Shown here: positions 20,008 through 30,289 of the stretch, piece by piece
Position numbering within the stretch: position 1 is the first letter of the stretch
Layout: each line of letters starts with the position of its first letter
NCBI GenBank assembly: GCA_963846915.1
Contig: CAWJXV010000007.1
Span: forward strand, 62,001-126,000
Direction of reading: 5' to 3'
DNA from: PALSA-612 sp963846915
GTDB lineage: Bacteria > Actinomycetota > Thermoleophilia > Gaiellales > Gaiellaceae
DNA: 64,000 nt
The notes under the pieces: generated by a model
Told to the model about the DNA's origin: nothing
Database searches by the model: none
What the model saw: only the letters and a program-made list of their open reading frames with translations
Made by a program: the position numbers and the translations under genes

Positions 20008-20691
20008 GTGACGTGGGTCGACTGGGTACGCAGGCCTGAGGTCGAGCCCTCGATCTACGCTGCCGACTTCGCGCGTCTCGGCGCGCAGCTCGGCGCGCTG
20101 CTCGACGCCGGCGTGCGGATCTTCCACTTCGATGTCGGTGACGGCCAGTTCATCCGCGAGATCACGATCGGGCCGGTCGTGCTCGCGTCGATCTCCCCAC
20201 TCGTCCACGATCGCGGCGGGAAGCTCGACTGCCACCTGATGGTGGCCGAGCCGGAGAAGCATTTCGAGAGCATCAGGAAGGCGGGTGGCGACAGTGTCAC
20301 GTTCCATGCCGAGGTCGCGACCGACCCGGCGGAGACGATCACGCGCGCCCGCGCGCTCGAGCTCGGAGTGGGCGTCGCGTTCAACCCGGAGACCCCGGTG
20401 AGCCGAGCCGTGGGCGCGGCAGAGGGGGCCGATCTCGCGCTCTGCATGAGCATCCATCCCGGCCTGTCCGGGCAGTCCTTCATGCCAGAGGCGCTCGGCC
20501 GGATCGCCGAGCTCCGCCGCTCGCTGCCAGGCAACGTCCTCGTGCAGGTCGACGGCGGCGTGAATGCGGCAAACGTGCGCGAGGTGCGCGACGCGGGCGC
20601 CGACCTGCTCGTCGCCGGCAGCGCGATCTTCTGGCAGGACGACCCGGCTGTCGGGTATCGGGAGCTCGCAGCCGCGGTCGGGGAACGCTGA
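20008..20691 (+). CDS. rpe: Ribulose-phosphate 3-epimerase
   Basis: 227 residues. TIM-barrel enzyme that interconverts ribulose 5-phosphate and xylulose 5-phosphate. Seen: EPSIYAADFARLGAQ, FHFDVGDGQFI with catalytic Asp, CHLMVAEPEKHFE, the MSIHPGLSGQSFMPEAL motif and VQVDGGVNAANV. Its stop overlaps the zwf ATG by one base, so rpe, zwf and probably the mscS-type gene form one unit. Confidence 0.96.
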   Translation: MTWVDWVRRPEVEPSIYAADFARLGAQLGALLDAGVRIFHFDVGDGQFIREITIGPVVLASISPLVHDRGGKLDCHLMVAEPEKHFESIRKAGGDSVTFHAEVATDPAETITRARALELGVGVAFNPETPVSRAVGAAEGADLALCMSIHPGLSGQSFMPEALGRIAELRRSLPGNVLVQVDGGVNAANVREVRDAGADLLVAGSAIFWQDDPAVGYRELAAAVGER

Positions 20692-22109
20692 TGGCGCGGC
20701 GGGCACTCGAGCGGCCGCCCAACCACGTGATCGTCCTCTACGGGGCGACCGGCGACCTCGCCAGGCGCAAGATCATCCCGGGGCTCTTCCACCTCGCCTC
20801 GCTCGGGCTGATGCCGGAGCGATACCGGATCGTCGGCGTCTCCCGCGGCTCGCTCTCGGACGACGAGATGCGCGCCACGGCGCTCCTGTCGCTGCAGATG
20901 TTCGGGCCGAAACGGACCCGTCGCGCCGACCGGGTCAACTTCTGCCACCGCATCTCCGGTGCGAACTACGAGGAGGTGCCCGAGGTCGTCGCCCGCGCCG
21001 AGCGCGACATGGGCGGCCGTCCGCGCCGGCTCTTCCACCTCGCGGTCCCACCGGCCGCCTTCGAGACCGTGGTCGAGAAGCTCCAGGCCAGCGGGCTCTC
21101 GCGCCGCGCGCGCGTGATCATCGAGAAGCCGTTCGGCACCGACCTCGCCTCCGCGCGCGAGCTGAACCGGGTCGTCCACTCTGCTTTCGACGAGTCGCAC
21201 GTCTTCCGGATCGACCACTTCCTGGGCAAGGAGTCGGTGGACAACGTCCTCGCCTTCCGCTTCGCGAACGGCATGTTCGAGCCCGTCTGGAACCGCGACC
21301 ACATCGACCACGTCCAGATCGACGTGCCCGAGACGCTGTCGATCGAGGGCAGGGCCGCGTTCTACGAGGGCACCGGCGCGTTCCGCGACATGGTCGTCAC
21401 GCACCTGTTCCAGGTGCTCGGGTTCGTCGCGATGGAGCCGCCGACGTCGCTCGAGGCCAAGGCGCTGCGGGTGGAGAAGAACAAGGTGTTCGAGGCCATG
21501 CAGCCGCTCGATCCGGCCCGGGTCGTCCGCGGGCAGTACGACGGCTACCGTGCCGAGCCGGGCGTCTCGCCGCGCTCGCAGACGGAGACGTTCGTCGCGC
21601 TCGAGGTGGAGATCGACAACTGGCGCTGGGCCGGCGTGCCGTTCTACCTGCGTACGGGCAAGAGCCTGGCTGCGAGCCGCCAGACGATCTCGCTCGGGTT
21701 CCGTGAGCCTCCGCTTCGGATGTTCCGGCTCGCGCACGGGCAGCGGGCATCGCAGCGGCCGAACGAGCTGATGATCGAGTTCCGCGACCCGGGCTCGATC
21801 TCGACCCGCTTCCTGGCCAAGGAGCCGGGGCCGACGATGCACCTGCGCGAAGCGGCCATGACCTTTCAGTACGACAGCTCGTTCGACACGGAGCAGCTCG
21901 AGGCGTACGAGCGGCTGCTGCGCGACGCGATGCTCGGCGACCAGACCCTGTTCACGGACGCGGCCGGAATCGAGCGTCTGTGGGAGCTCTCGACTCCGCT
22001 CCTCGAGCGTCCGCCGCGTATCCACCGGTACCCGGAGGTCTCCTGGGGGCCGTCGGCCGCGCAGCGGCTGATCGCGCCGCGGCACTGGTGCCTCCCGGAC
22101 GACTGCTGA
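20691..22109 (+). CDS. zwf: Glucose-6-phosphate 1-dehydrogenase
   Basis: 472 residues. Oxidises glucose 6-phosphate to the lactone with NADP or NAD. N-terminal nucleotide site LYGATGDLARRKIIPGLF, catalytic RIDHFLGKESVDN and the RVIIEKPFGTDLASA segment are clear. Coupled to rpe. With ppgK and pgl in the same region, the route glucose to 6-phosphogluconate is covered; gnd is not in the window. Confidence 0.96.
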   Translation: MARRALERPPNHVIVLYGATGDLARRKIIPGLFHLASLGLMPERYRIVGVSRGSLSDDEMRATALLSLQMFGPKRTRRADRVNFCHRISGANYEEVPEVVARAERDMGGRPRRLFHLAVPPAAFETVVEKLQASGLSRRARVIIEKPFGTDLASARELNRVVHSAFDESHVFRIDHFLGKESVDNVLAFRFANGMFEPVWNRDHIDHVQIDVPETLSIEGRAAFYEGTGAFRDMVVTHLFQVLGFVAMEPPTSLEAKALRVEKNKVFEAMQPLDPARVVRGQYDGYRAEPGVSPRSQTETFVALEVEIDNWRWAGVPFYLRTGKSLAASRQTISLGFREPPLRMFRLAHGQRASQRPNELMIEFRDPGSISTRFLAKEPGPTMHLREAAMTFQYDSSFDTEQLEAYERLLRDAMLGDQTLFTDAAGIERLWELSTPLLERPPRIHRYPEVSWGPSAAQRLIAPRHWCLPDDC

Positions 22110-22110
22110 C

Positions 22111-22893
22111 GTGAGCGAGCACGCCCGCACCGCGGCCATCACCGCCGGCGTAGGGCTGGTGGTCGTCGTCCTCGTCCGCCTGGCGATGCGCGCCGGGTTC
22201 AGGGGCTACATGGCCCGCATCAGCGCACAGCGGACGCCCCAGGAGCTGGCCGGCCAGCGGACGCGGTTCGTGATCCTGGAGCGGGTCGTGACACTGATCC
22301 TGCTCGCCATCGTCGGTTGGAGCGTGCTCGAGGTCTTCCCGTCCACGGACGCGCTCGCCCGCAGCCTGCTCGCCTCCGGAGCCGTGCTTGCACTGCTACT
22401 CGGCATCGCGCTCTCGGCGCCGCTCTCGAACATGGGCGCGGGCGTGCTGCTCGGCTGGTCGCAGTCCGTGAGGCTCGGCGACCGGGTGACGGTCGCGGAC
22501 GTGACCGGCACGACCGTCGAGATCACGCTCATGCAGACCGTGCTCGTCACCGACGAGGGCCGACGCGTGTTCATCCCGAACTCGCAGATGGCGAGCTCGA
22601 TCGTTACGAACCGTTCGATCGACGACCCGCGAAGAGGGGTGTCAGTCCGGCTCCCGATCGCGGTCGCGACGCCGATCGAAGAGGCTCGCAAGGCGGTCCT
22701 CGACGCGGTCGAGGGGTTCGAGGGCTGCTCGGCCGACGACGTTACCGTCCTCGTCTCCGAGGTGACGGAGAAGACGGCCTGGCTGTCGCTCAACGTCCGC
22801 CTCCCGCCGGAGAGCGACGTGGAGTCGGTCGCTGCCGGGCTGCGCGAGCGCGCGCTCGGTGCGCTCGCGCGCGAGCAGCTCCTCCCGGCCTGA
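22111..22893 (+). CDS. MscS-type mechanosensitive channel protein
   Basis: 260 residues from GTG 22111, one base after the zwf stop. Transmembrane segments near residues 5-25, 55-72 and 82-108; the last (LLASGAVLALLLGIALSAPLSNMGAGVLLG) is the pore-lining helix of MscS proteins. The beta domain follows with LGDRVTVADVTGTTVEITLMQT and VFIPNSQMASSIVTN. Such channels release solutes upon osmotic downshock. Its 3' end is followed after 1 bp by a perfect 24-bp palindrome. Confidence 0.92.
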   Translation: MSEHARTAAITAGVGLVVVVLVRLAMRAGFRGYMARISAQRTPQELAGQRTRFVILERVVTLILLAIVGWSVLEVFPSTDALARSLLASGAVLALLLGIALSAPLSNMGAGVLLGWSQSVRLGDRVTVADVTGTTVEITLMQTVLVTDEGRRVFIPNSQMASSIVTNRSIDDPRRGVSVRLPIAVATPIEEARKAVLDAVEGFEGCSADDVTVLVSEVTEKTAWLSLNVRLPPESDVESVAAGLRERALGALAREQLLPA

Positions 22894-22894
22894 C

Positions 22895-22918
22895 GGTGCC
22901 AGGCACGTGCCTGGCACC
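22895..22918. repeat. Dispersed palindrome, copy 5 (24-bp perfect)
   Basis: GGTGCCAGGCAC plus its exact reverse complement, identical to the copy at 14861, followed by another half unit GGCCTGGCACC. One base after the mscS-type stop codon. Confidence 0.9.
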
Positions 22919-22954
22919 GGCCTGGCACCGCGCGTCGGCGATACTGGGCTGACG

Positions 22955-23537
22955 ATGCCCCGCGTCCGTTTTGCACCCGGCCCGACGGGGACGCTCCACG
23001 TCGGCAACGCCCTGGCCGCCGTCGCCAACCGCCGTTTCGGCGAGTGGATGCTGCTGCGGATCGACGACACCGACGCGGCGCGAAACGTGCCGGGTGGCGA
23101 GGAGGCGATCCTCCGCGACCTCGAGGAGCTGGGCCTCCCGCGCCACGACGTCCATCACGACCCGGCGCGGATCCGCCGCCTCGCGGTCGAGGCGCTCGCG
23201 GCGATGCCGGACGAGGAGCTCGCCGCGCTTGCGGACGCCCCGATCGAGCTCGTGCCGGCGCTTCGCGGCGCCCGAGACCTGAACGAGGCGCGCGACTACG
23301 CCCGGCTCATCCTCGCGCCCGAGCCGGGGCAGGTGCCGGGCACCGCGCGCCCGACGCTCGAGCGTTTCCGCGAGCTCGAGCCGGCGAACGGCGACGGCCG
23401 CGCGGTCGTGCGCGAGCTCAAGGCCGTCGGCGGCGACCTGACGGCGCTGCGGCTCGCGCTCACGGGCGGCGACAGGTGGCCGGAGCTGGCCACGGTCATC
23501 GACGCGCTCCCTCTCGACGAGGCGCTGCGGAGGATCG

Positions 23538-23551
<14 letters not shown>
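22955..23551 (+). CDS. Internally deleted glutamyl-tRNA synthetase-like protein
   Basis: 198 residues; normal GluRS has 450-500. Residues 1-55 match the GluRS start: RFAPGPTGTLHVGNALAAVANRRF (HIGH-type motif as HVGN), LLRIDDTDAARN and EEAILRDLEELGL. It then passes in frame to a stretch typical of the C-terminal anticodon-binding half, LPRHDVHHDPARIRRLAVEAL, PALRGARDLNEARDYA and LTALRLALTGG. The tRNA-binding middle and the KMSKS loop are missing. The join falls at LEELGL, a motif found at both edges in intact relatives, as if two similar sequences recombined. It overlaps cysS by 14 bp. It cannot charge tRNA as it stands; a second gltX elsewhere is needed, or the assembly has collapsed. Confidence 0.8.
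23332..23344. repeat. Short palindrome GGTGCCGGGCACC inside the gltX-like gene
   Basis: A 13-bp version of the dispersed palindrome, read in frame as VPGT between the ILAPEP and ARPTLERF segments. May be chance in GC-rich code. Confidence 0.4.
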
Positions 23552-24823
<1,272 letters not shown>

Positions 24824-24827
<4 letters not shown>

Positions 24828-25570
24828 CGAGCGAGCTCGTCTACGGGCGCCGCGCCGTCCGGGAGGCGCTGCGCGGGCGGCGGCAAGTGCTGGCGCTGCA
24901 CGCGAGCGAGCGCGCGATCGCCGCCGAGGCGTGGCTTCGCGACGAGCCTGGTCTGCGGCTGCGCGTCGAGCCCGAGCGGGCGCTGACGGCGCTCGCCGGC
25001 ACCGCAGATCATCAGGGCGTCGTCGCCCGCGTCGAGCCGTATCCGTACGCGGACGCGCGCGAGCTGGCGCGCGGGCCGCAGCCGCTCCTCGTCTGCCTCG
25101 ACCAGGTCACCGATCCGCGTAATCTGGGCGCCGTCGCCCGCAGCGCCGAGGGGGCCGGGGCGACCGGCATCGTTCTCCCAGCGCACCGCTCCGCCCGCGT
25201 CACGGCCGCGGTCTGCCGCGCTTCGGCCGGCGCGGTCGAGCACCTTCCGATCGGGGTCGTGCCCAACCTGGCCAAGTACCTCGCGGACGTGAAGGGGCCG
25301 GGGCTCTGGGTCTACGGGGCGGACTCATCCGGCGCGACGTCGATGTGGAGCACCGATCTGAGCGGCGGCGTCGCACTCGTCTTCGGCGCCGAGGGGAAGG
25401 GCCTCCGCCCGCTGGTGCGGCGGACGTGCGATGCAACGGTCTCGATCCCGCTCGCGGGCAGCGTCGAGTCGCTGAACGTCAGCGTCGCCGCGGCGGTGCT
25501 GCTCTACGAAGCACGCAGGCAGCGGGGCGGGTACGGTCTGAAGAGTTCCACAATCGGCACAGTGCGGTGA
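24824..25570 (+). CDS. rlmB: 23S rRNA (guanosine 2251-2'-O)-methyltransferase RlmB / TrmH family
   Basis: 248 residues. SpoU-type methyltransferase with substrate-binding N-terminal domain (ELVYGRRAVREALRG) and a knotted catalytic domain: DQVTDPRNLGAVARSAEGAG, VFGAEGKGLRPLVRR and IPLAGSVESLNVSVAAAVLLYE, the three SpoU motifs. Transfers methyl from SAM to a ribose 2'-OH in 23S rRNA. GTG start overlaps the cysS stop. Confidence 0.93.
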
Positions 25571-25684
25571 CGCGTTCGCCGCTATTGATTCGAGCAACGC
25601 TGGTCCCGTCCCTAACCCCCACCCACCCGGGGCGACCAGGCGTGACGATGGCCGGAGAGGCCACGTCGCGCGGAGACGGGAGCG

Positions 25685-26116
25685 ATGCCTGACCCCACCC
25701 TCTACCTGTTCGACGGATACAACCTGCTGCACGCCGGGTCGTTCGCCGACGCACGGGAGTTGGTCGACCGACTCGCCGACTTCGTGGCCATGCGCGGCGC
25801 GCGCGGCGTCGTCGTCTTCGACGGGGTCGGGACCGACGCCGAGCTCGGCCCGCTGTCCGTCCGCTTCGCCTCGCATGCGGACACCTTGCTCGAGCGGCTC
25901 GCCGCCGAGCATCGCAACCGTGAGCGCGTCTGCCTGATCTCTTCGGACGAGGCCGTGCGCGGCACGTCCGGTCAGGAGGTCCGCAAGCTGACCTCGCGCA
26001 CCTTCGTGCGCGACCTCGAGAAGGTCGAGCATCGCGAGCCCGCGAGCTTCCGTGTCGGTGAGCGGCTGGACGATGAGACTCGCGCCCGGCTGGAGCGGCT
26101 CCGTCGCGGTCAGTGA
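25685..26116 (+). CDS. NYN-domain (YacP/Rae1-like) ribonuclease
   Basis: 143 residues. PIN-like NYN fold: LYLFDGYNLLHAG near the N terminus, VVVFDGVGTD in the middle and VCLISSDEAVRGTSG at the third acidic site. The Bacillus member (Rae1) is a ribosome-associated endoribonuclease; that role is inferred here from fold and position. ACGGGAG lies before the ATG. The order cysS-rlmB-this gene-sigma factor is the Bacillus cysS-mrnC-rlmB-yacP-sigH order without mrnC. Confidence 0.85.
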   Translation: MPDPTLYLFDGYNLLHAGSFADARELVDRLADFVAMRGARGVVVFDGVGTDAELGPLSVRFASHADTLLERLAAEHRNRERVCLISSDEAVRGTSGQEVRKLTSRTFVRDLEKVEHREPASFRVGERLDDETRARLERLRRGQ

Positions 26117-26144
26117 CTAACGTGCTGCAAAGTTGCAAATGAAC

Positions 26145-26173
26145 TTGTAACTCCCGCCCGTCCTTGCTATCTT
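26145..26173 (+). promoter_or_regulatory. Promoter of the sigH-like gene (TTGTAA-17-TATCTT)
   Basis: TTGTAA at 26145-26150, 17 nt spacer, TATCTT at 26168-26173. Start point predicted near 26180, leaving a leader of about 77 nt. One of few promoters here with a recognisable -35 and a long leader. Confidence 0.55.
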
Positions 26174-26177
26174 TGCG

Positions 26178-26190
26178 CCTCAACTTGAGG
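26178..26190 (+). promoter_or_regulatory. Inverted repeat at the predicted sigH start point
   Basis: CCTCAA, one base, TTGAGG. It spans the predicted transcription start and could be an operator or a 5' hairpin. Confidence 0.35.
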
Positions 26191-26256
26191 GTGAGGCTTC
26201 TGGCGAGTCCTCCCGGCACCCGGCCAGGAATCACCGATAGGAAGGGGCAAAGGCGC

Positions 26257-26922
26257 ATGGCAACACGCACCGCGACCGCAATTCGGACGCCCCAAAAGGC
26301 TCAACGTGAGCTTGAGGATTTGCAACTCGTGCTGCGCGCCCGGAACGGCGACATGTCGGCGCGCGACGAGATGATCCGGCGATACACGGGTTTCGTCCGA
26401 ATGAAGGCGAGCTCGTATTTCCTGGCCGGCGGCGACGCCGAGGACTTGCTCCAGGAGGGCCTGATCGGGCTCTGCAAGGCGATCCGGGACTTTCGCCATG
26501 ACAAGGAGACCTCGTTCCGAAGCTTCGCCGAGCTCTGCGTGACGCGCCAGATCATCACGGCGATCAAGACCGCCACCCGGTTCAAGCACCAGGCGCTCAA
26601 CAACTACGTCTCGTTCAGCAACACCCCGGCGGGCCAGGATCCCGACTCGGACTGCACGCTCGGCGACGCGCTCCCGGGCTCGCTCGTGGACGAGCCGTCG
26701 GTGCAGGTGATCTCGACCGAGGAGCTGAAGAGCCTCGTCTTCTGCCTCGGCACCGGACTGTCGAGCCTCGAGGCGGACGCGCTCCGCATGTACCTCGAGG
26801 GCTCGTCCTACGAGGACATGGCCGATGAGCTCGGGTGCGACACGAAGACGATCGACAACGCGCTCCAACGCGTGAAGCGCAAGATCGTCGTCCACCGCCA
26901 GTCGCGCCAGGTGCTCGCCTGA
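26257..26922 (+). CDS. RNA polymerase sigma-70 family factor, SigH-like
   Basis: 221 residues from ATG 26257 (GGAAGGGGC upstream). Region 2 is clear: GDMSARDEMIRRYTGFVRMKASSYF, then DAEDLLQEGLIGLCKAIRDF and the -10-binding SFRSFAELCVTRQIITAIKTATR. Region 4 carries the helix-turn-helix LSSLEADALRMYLEGSSYEDMADELGCDTKTIDNALQRVKRK. Region 3 is very short. This is the SigH (Spo0H) layout of Firmicutes, also present in the same gene neighbourhood there. Role in this organism unknown; no sporulation genes are seen. Confidence 0.93.
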   Translation: MATRTATAIRTPQKAQRELEDLQLVLRARNGDMSARDEMIRRYTGFVRMKASSYFLAGGDAEDLLQEGLIGLCKAIRDFRHDKETSFRSFAELCVTRQIITAIKTATRFKHQALNNYVSFSNTPAGQDPDSDCTLGDALPGSLVDEPSVQVISTEELKSLVFCLGTGLSSLEADALRMYLEGSSYEDMADELGCDTKTIDNALQRVKRKIVVHRQSRQVLA

Positions 26923-26937
26923 GCTTCGGCTGATCGG

Positions 26938-26943
26938 TACGCT
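26938..26943 (+). promoter_or_regulatory. -10 box (TACGCT) of the secreted hydrolase-like gene
   Basis: TACGCT ends 8 nt before GTG 26952. Confidence 0.5.
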
Positions 26944-26951
26944 CCGTCGCT

Positions 26952-29111
26952 GTGAGGCGGCGAGCGAATCTGGGGGCGCTCGCCGGAGCCTTGATCCTGC
27001 TTGGCGCGCTCGTGGCCTTTCTCGGGCGGCCCTCGCCTGGATCTGCCTCGCTCTACAACCCCGGCGGAGGAACGAATCTCCCCGGTGCCGCCGTCAAGTT
27101 CGACCAGTCTTCGGCCGGCGGGCTCGTCCTGCTCACGAAGGCGTACCGGTTGACGCTCTCCAAGAAGAACGGTGCGATCGTGTCGCTCGTCGACGTGCCC
27201 ACCGGGCAGGCGCTCGTCACCGGCACGAACGGCTGCCAGTGGGGGGCGGCCGCGGCGGGCGGTGGGCCCTACAGCGGCGGCTGCGCGTTCGCGCCCGGAT
27301 CGTCGTCGCGGTTCTCGTACAGCTGGGACTCGTCGGCGGCGACCCTGACGCTGACCTACACGGCCGGAACCGGCTCCGAGCAAAACGTCGACGCCATCGT
27401 GACGCTCCATGCGGAGGCATCTTCCTTCGACCTGCGCCTGGCGCTCACGAACCACGCACCGCAGGTGGTCCAGACCGTGAGCTTCCCGGTCGACCTGTAC
27501 GGCGACGTGAACACGGTGCAGGCCGGCTACGCGCCGAACTTCCTGCCCGGCGTTCGCTTCGGAGCCGCCTACTTCAGCCACGTTGGAAACAGCGTCTTCA
27601 CGTACCCGAGTCGGTGGGCGTTCGCGGACTACCTCGCGCTCGACTTCGGCTCGGCGCACGTGGCCATGTACTCGGTCGACCCACCGCCGGCGCCGCTCGC
27701 GCCGGTCGACCTCGGCTTCGTTCGCAACGGAGGCACGGCGGGGCCTTGCTCAGGCCCCTCGTTCTGCGTGATTCACGCGTTCCACACGTGGGTCACGAGC
27801 GGCGGTACCTGGACGAGCCCGGTCGTGCGCATCCGCGTCGGGGATCCGGTCGAGAAGACGATCGTCGACTACCGCACGGAGAACGGGATCGACTCCTACC
27901 CCTCGGTCGCCGCGAAGCTCGGGGCGCGCCTCACGACGCTCGCGCGGGCGCCGCTGATCAAGGCCGACATGCAGAAGGGCGAGGTGCCGCCGTTTGCCGA
28001 CTGGTCGCAGGTGCTCGACACACTGCCCACCCCGTCGCTGATTCACCCCGTCGCGTTCGGCCCGGGCGGGTTCGACAAGACCGACCCGGACGTGCTGCCG
28101 CCGGACAACAGCGTCGGGTCGATCGAGGACCTGCGCGCCGCGTTCGCGGCGGCTCGCGCGCATGGCGACCTCGTGATGCCATACCTGAACGTCAGCTGGT
28201 GGAGCCCGCAGTCGCCGACCGTCCACGAGCTCCCCGAGGGAGTGACCTCGACGAGCGTGTCCGTGCAGGACAGCGGCGGCAAGGCGGCGACGGAGAACTT
28301 CAGCGGGGTCGACGGGCTGATCGTCTCGCCCTCGGCCCAGTTCGTCCGCGACCGTGCGCAGGCCGAGTTCGAGACCTGGCACACCGACACGCCGGCCGAC
28401 TGCCTCTTCTTCGACCAGATCGGCGCACGGCCGTGGCGCTACGACTTCAACCCGGCGGCGCCGAGTCCGCTCGCCTACTACGACGGCTGGCTGAGCCTGT
28501 TCGCACCGTACGCCGACCGCTGCCTGATGGTCGAGGACGGGTGGGACCGTCTCGCCGCGTCGTTCTCCGGCTTCGACAGCAGCCTGATGCTGATGCAGCG
28601 CGAGTTCGACTGGCTCGACCAGCGCTTCGGGCCGAGCTGGAGCACGTTCCCGCTCGCGCTCTGGCTGCTGCACGACAAGGTGCTGCTCTACCAGCACGAC
28701 CTTTTCGACGGCACGTTCACGGCCGACCCGGAGATCCTGACCTGGAACCTGGCTTACGGGTACATGCTGTCGTACAACTGGGACACCGGCCTCGGCGGCC
28801 CGTGGCTCGGGATCGTGACCGCGTTCCAGCAGGCACTCGGACCGCACTTCGCGGGCGCTGCGCTCACGTCGTACACGCAGCTCGCGGCCGGCGTCACGCA
28901 GACCCGCTTCGGGACGTACTCGGTGATCGCCAACTGGACGGGCTCGCCCTACGTCGTCGACGGCCTCACGATCGCGCCGCACGGCTTCCTCGCGCGCACC
29001 GACGACGGAAGCCTCGTCGCCGGCGAGCTGGCCGACTCGTCCGGGACGAGGTACCGGATCATCCAGGGCGGCACGGAGACCTTCTCGGTCGCGGTCCCCG
29101 CACCCGGTTAA
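26952..29111 (+). CDS. Large secreted protein, probable glycoside-hydrolase-like fold
   Basis: 719 residues with a signal peptide (basic MRRRAN, hydrophobic LGALAGALILLGALVAFLG). The mature part has an N-terminal beta-rich region (AYRLTLSKKNGAIVSLVDVPTG) and a barrel-like central part with acidic strand ends: LVMPYLNVSWWSP, DCLFFDQIGARPW and CLMVEDGWDRL. Such DxxG/VED clusters resemble alpha-galactosidase-like or DUF6259-type hydrolases, where two Asp/Glu act. The catalytic role is inference. Probably cuts or binds polysaccharide outside the cell. Its stop codon TAA is part of the -10 box of tRNA-Thr. Confidence 0.7.
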   Translation: MRRRANLGALAGALILLGALVAFLGRPSPGSASLYNPGGGTNLPGAAVKFDQSSAGGLVLLTKAYRLTLSKKNGAIVSLVDVPTGQALVTGTNGCQWGAAAAGGGPYSGGCAFAPGSSSRFSYSWDSSAATLTLTYTAGTGSEQNVDAIVTLHAEASSFDLRLALTNHAPQVVQTVSFPVDLYGDVNTVQAGYAPNFLPGVRFGAAYFSHVGNSVFTYPSRWAFADYLALDFGSAHVAMYSVDPPPAPLAPVDLGFVRNGGTAGPCSGPSFCVIHAFHTWVTSGGTWTSPVVRIRVGDPVEKTIVDYRTENGIDSYPSVAAKLGARLTTLARAPLIKADMQKGEVPPFADWSQVLDTLPTPSLIHPVAFGPGGFDKTDPDVLPPDNSVGSIEDLRAAFAAARAHGDLVMPYLNVSWWSPQSPTVHELPEGVTSTSVSVQDSGGKAATENFSGVDGLIVSPSAQFVRDRAQAEFETWHTDTPADCLFFDQIGARPWRYDFNPAAPSPLAYYDGWLSLFAPYADRCLMVEDGWDRLAASFSGFDSSLMLMQREFDWLDQRFGPSWSTFPLALWLLHDKVLLYQHDLFDGTFTADPEILTWNLAYGYMLSYNWDTGLGGPWLGIVTAFQQALGPHFAGAALTSYTQLAAGVTQTRFGTYSVIANWTGSPYVVDGLTIAPHGFLARTDDGSLVAGELADSSGTRYRIIQGGTETFSVAVPAPG

Positions 29112-29114
29112 GCT
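29109..29114 (+). promoter_or_regulatory. -10 box (TAAGCT) of tRNA-Thr, overlapping a stop codon
   Basis: TAAGCT ends 8 nt before the tRNA. Its TAA is the stop codon of the upstream gene. Confidence 0.5.
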
Positions 29115-29122
29115 GGTCGCAG

Positions 29123-29195
29123 GCCGGAGTAGCTCAGCTGGTAGAGCAACGGATTTGTAATCCGTAGGCCGTGGGTTCGAGTCCCTCCTCCGGCT
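29123..29195 (+). tRNA. tRNA-Thr (anticodon TGT)
   Basis: 73 nt. Acceptor stem GCCGGAG pairs with CTCCGGC at 29188-29194; D arm GCTCAGCTGGTAGAGC; anticodon stem ACGGA/TCCGT around loop TTTGTAA, anticodon TGT reading ACA; T loop TTCGAGT with one U-U mismatch in its stem. Discriminator base T. CCA is not encoded. Confidence 0.95.
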
Positions 29196-29254
29196 CTCTC
29201 CTCCGACTCCCGGTGCGAAACGTTGTGACGTCGGCCGGATGGGCAGTGCCCCGA

Positions 29255-30268
29255 TCAGGTCCGCTCGAGCGCCTGCTGGAGGTCGTCCCAGAGGGCATCC
29301 ACTTCCTCGAGCCCGACGCTGAGCCGCAGCAGGCCGGGCGGCACGCGCTCGCCTTCCCAGCGGAAGCGGCTCTCGATCGTGGTGTCGACCCCGCCGAGGC
29401 TCGTCGCGTTGCCGATCAGGTCGGTCGAGGTCTCGACGCGCCGGGCGGCGTCCTCGTCGGAGACGTCGAACGAGAGCAAGCCGCCGAAACCGCCGCGCAG
29501 ATAGCGCCCTGCGAGCGGATCGGGGCCGAGGCCCGGGTAGCGCACGGCGTGCACGCGCGGGTGCGCGTCGAGGCGGCGCGCGAGCTCGAGGGCGCTCTGG
29601 GACTGGCGCGTAACGCGGAGCTCGAGCGTCTTCAGGCTCCGCAGCAGGAGCCAGGCCGAGTCGGGACCCGCGACCGGGCCGGTGCGAGTCCGCGTCGCGA
29701 GGAGCGCGTCGTAGGCGGCGTCGTCGCGGCAAACGAGCGCGCCGAGCAGGGCGTCGTGGTGGCCCGCGAGATACTTGGTCGCGCTGTGCATGACCACGTC
29801 GACGCCGTGGTCGAGCGGGCGGAGGAGGACCGGTGTCGAGGCCGTTGCATCCATGATCACCGGCGCCGGGTGCGCGGCGGCAGCTTCGAGGTCGGGGAAG
29901 GTGAGGAACGGGTTCGAAGGCCCTTCGATCCAGACGAGGTCGGCATCCGGCGGCGGCGGGCCGGTCTGGTCGAACTCCACCACCCGCAGCCCCCAGCGCT
30001 CGAGGGCGGCGAAGAGGAGGCCGGTGCCGTAGTACCCGCCTCCCGCGAACGCGAGCGTCTTCCCGGGGCCTGCCAGCGTCAGTACGGCCGTGGTCGTCGC
30101 GGCCATGCCGGAGGAGAACAGGAGGGCGCGGCCCCCTTCGAGCTCGCCGAGCGCCTGCTCGGCCGCGACGCCGGTGGGGTGGGCGTTGCGGGAGTAGAAG
30201 ACCGCGCCGAGCTCGCCGTCCTCGTACGGCCAGATCGTGGAACGATCGAGTCGTGACTCGTGGGTCAA
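29255..30268 (-). CDS. PLP-dependent transsulfuration enzyme (Cys/Met metabolism)
   Basis: 337 residues, slightly short of MetB/MetC/MGL (380-400). The PLP Lys is in MHSATKYLAGHHD; FSSGMAATTTAVLTL, VWIEGPSNPFLTFPDL and the VIMDATASTP segment are family marks. Members include cystathionine gamma-synthase, gamma- and beta-lyases and methionine gamma-lyase, which I cannot tell apart. The N-terminal dimer arm is short. TTG start at 30268, 21 bp from the start of the divergent DUF2182 gene. Confidence 0.88.
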   Translation of the reverse strand: MTHESRLDRSTIWPYEDGELGAVFYSRNAHPTGVAAEQALGELEGGRALLFSSGMAATTTAVLTLAGPGKTLAFAGGGYYGTGLLFAALERWGLRVVEFDQTGPPPPDADLVWIEGPSNPFLTFPDLEAAAAHPAPVIMDATASTPVLLRPLDHGVDVVMHSATKYLAGHHDALLGALVCRDDAAYDALLATRTRTGPVAGPDSAWLLLRSLKTLELRVTRQSQSALELARRLDAHPRVHAVRYPGLGPDPLAGRYLRGGFGGLLSFDVSDEDAARRVETSTDLIGNATSLGGVDTTIESRFRWEGERVPPGLLRLSVGLEEVDALWDDLQQALERT

Positions 30269-30276
30269 ATCGGTAC

Positions 30277-30282
30277 TAGCCT
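30277..30282 (+). promoter_or_regulatory. -10 box (TAGCCT) of the DUF2182 gene
   Basis: TAGCCT, 7 nt, GTG at 30290. Supports this GTG over the longer reading from 30260. Confidence 0.55.
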
Positions 30283-30289
30283 TCCGTTC

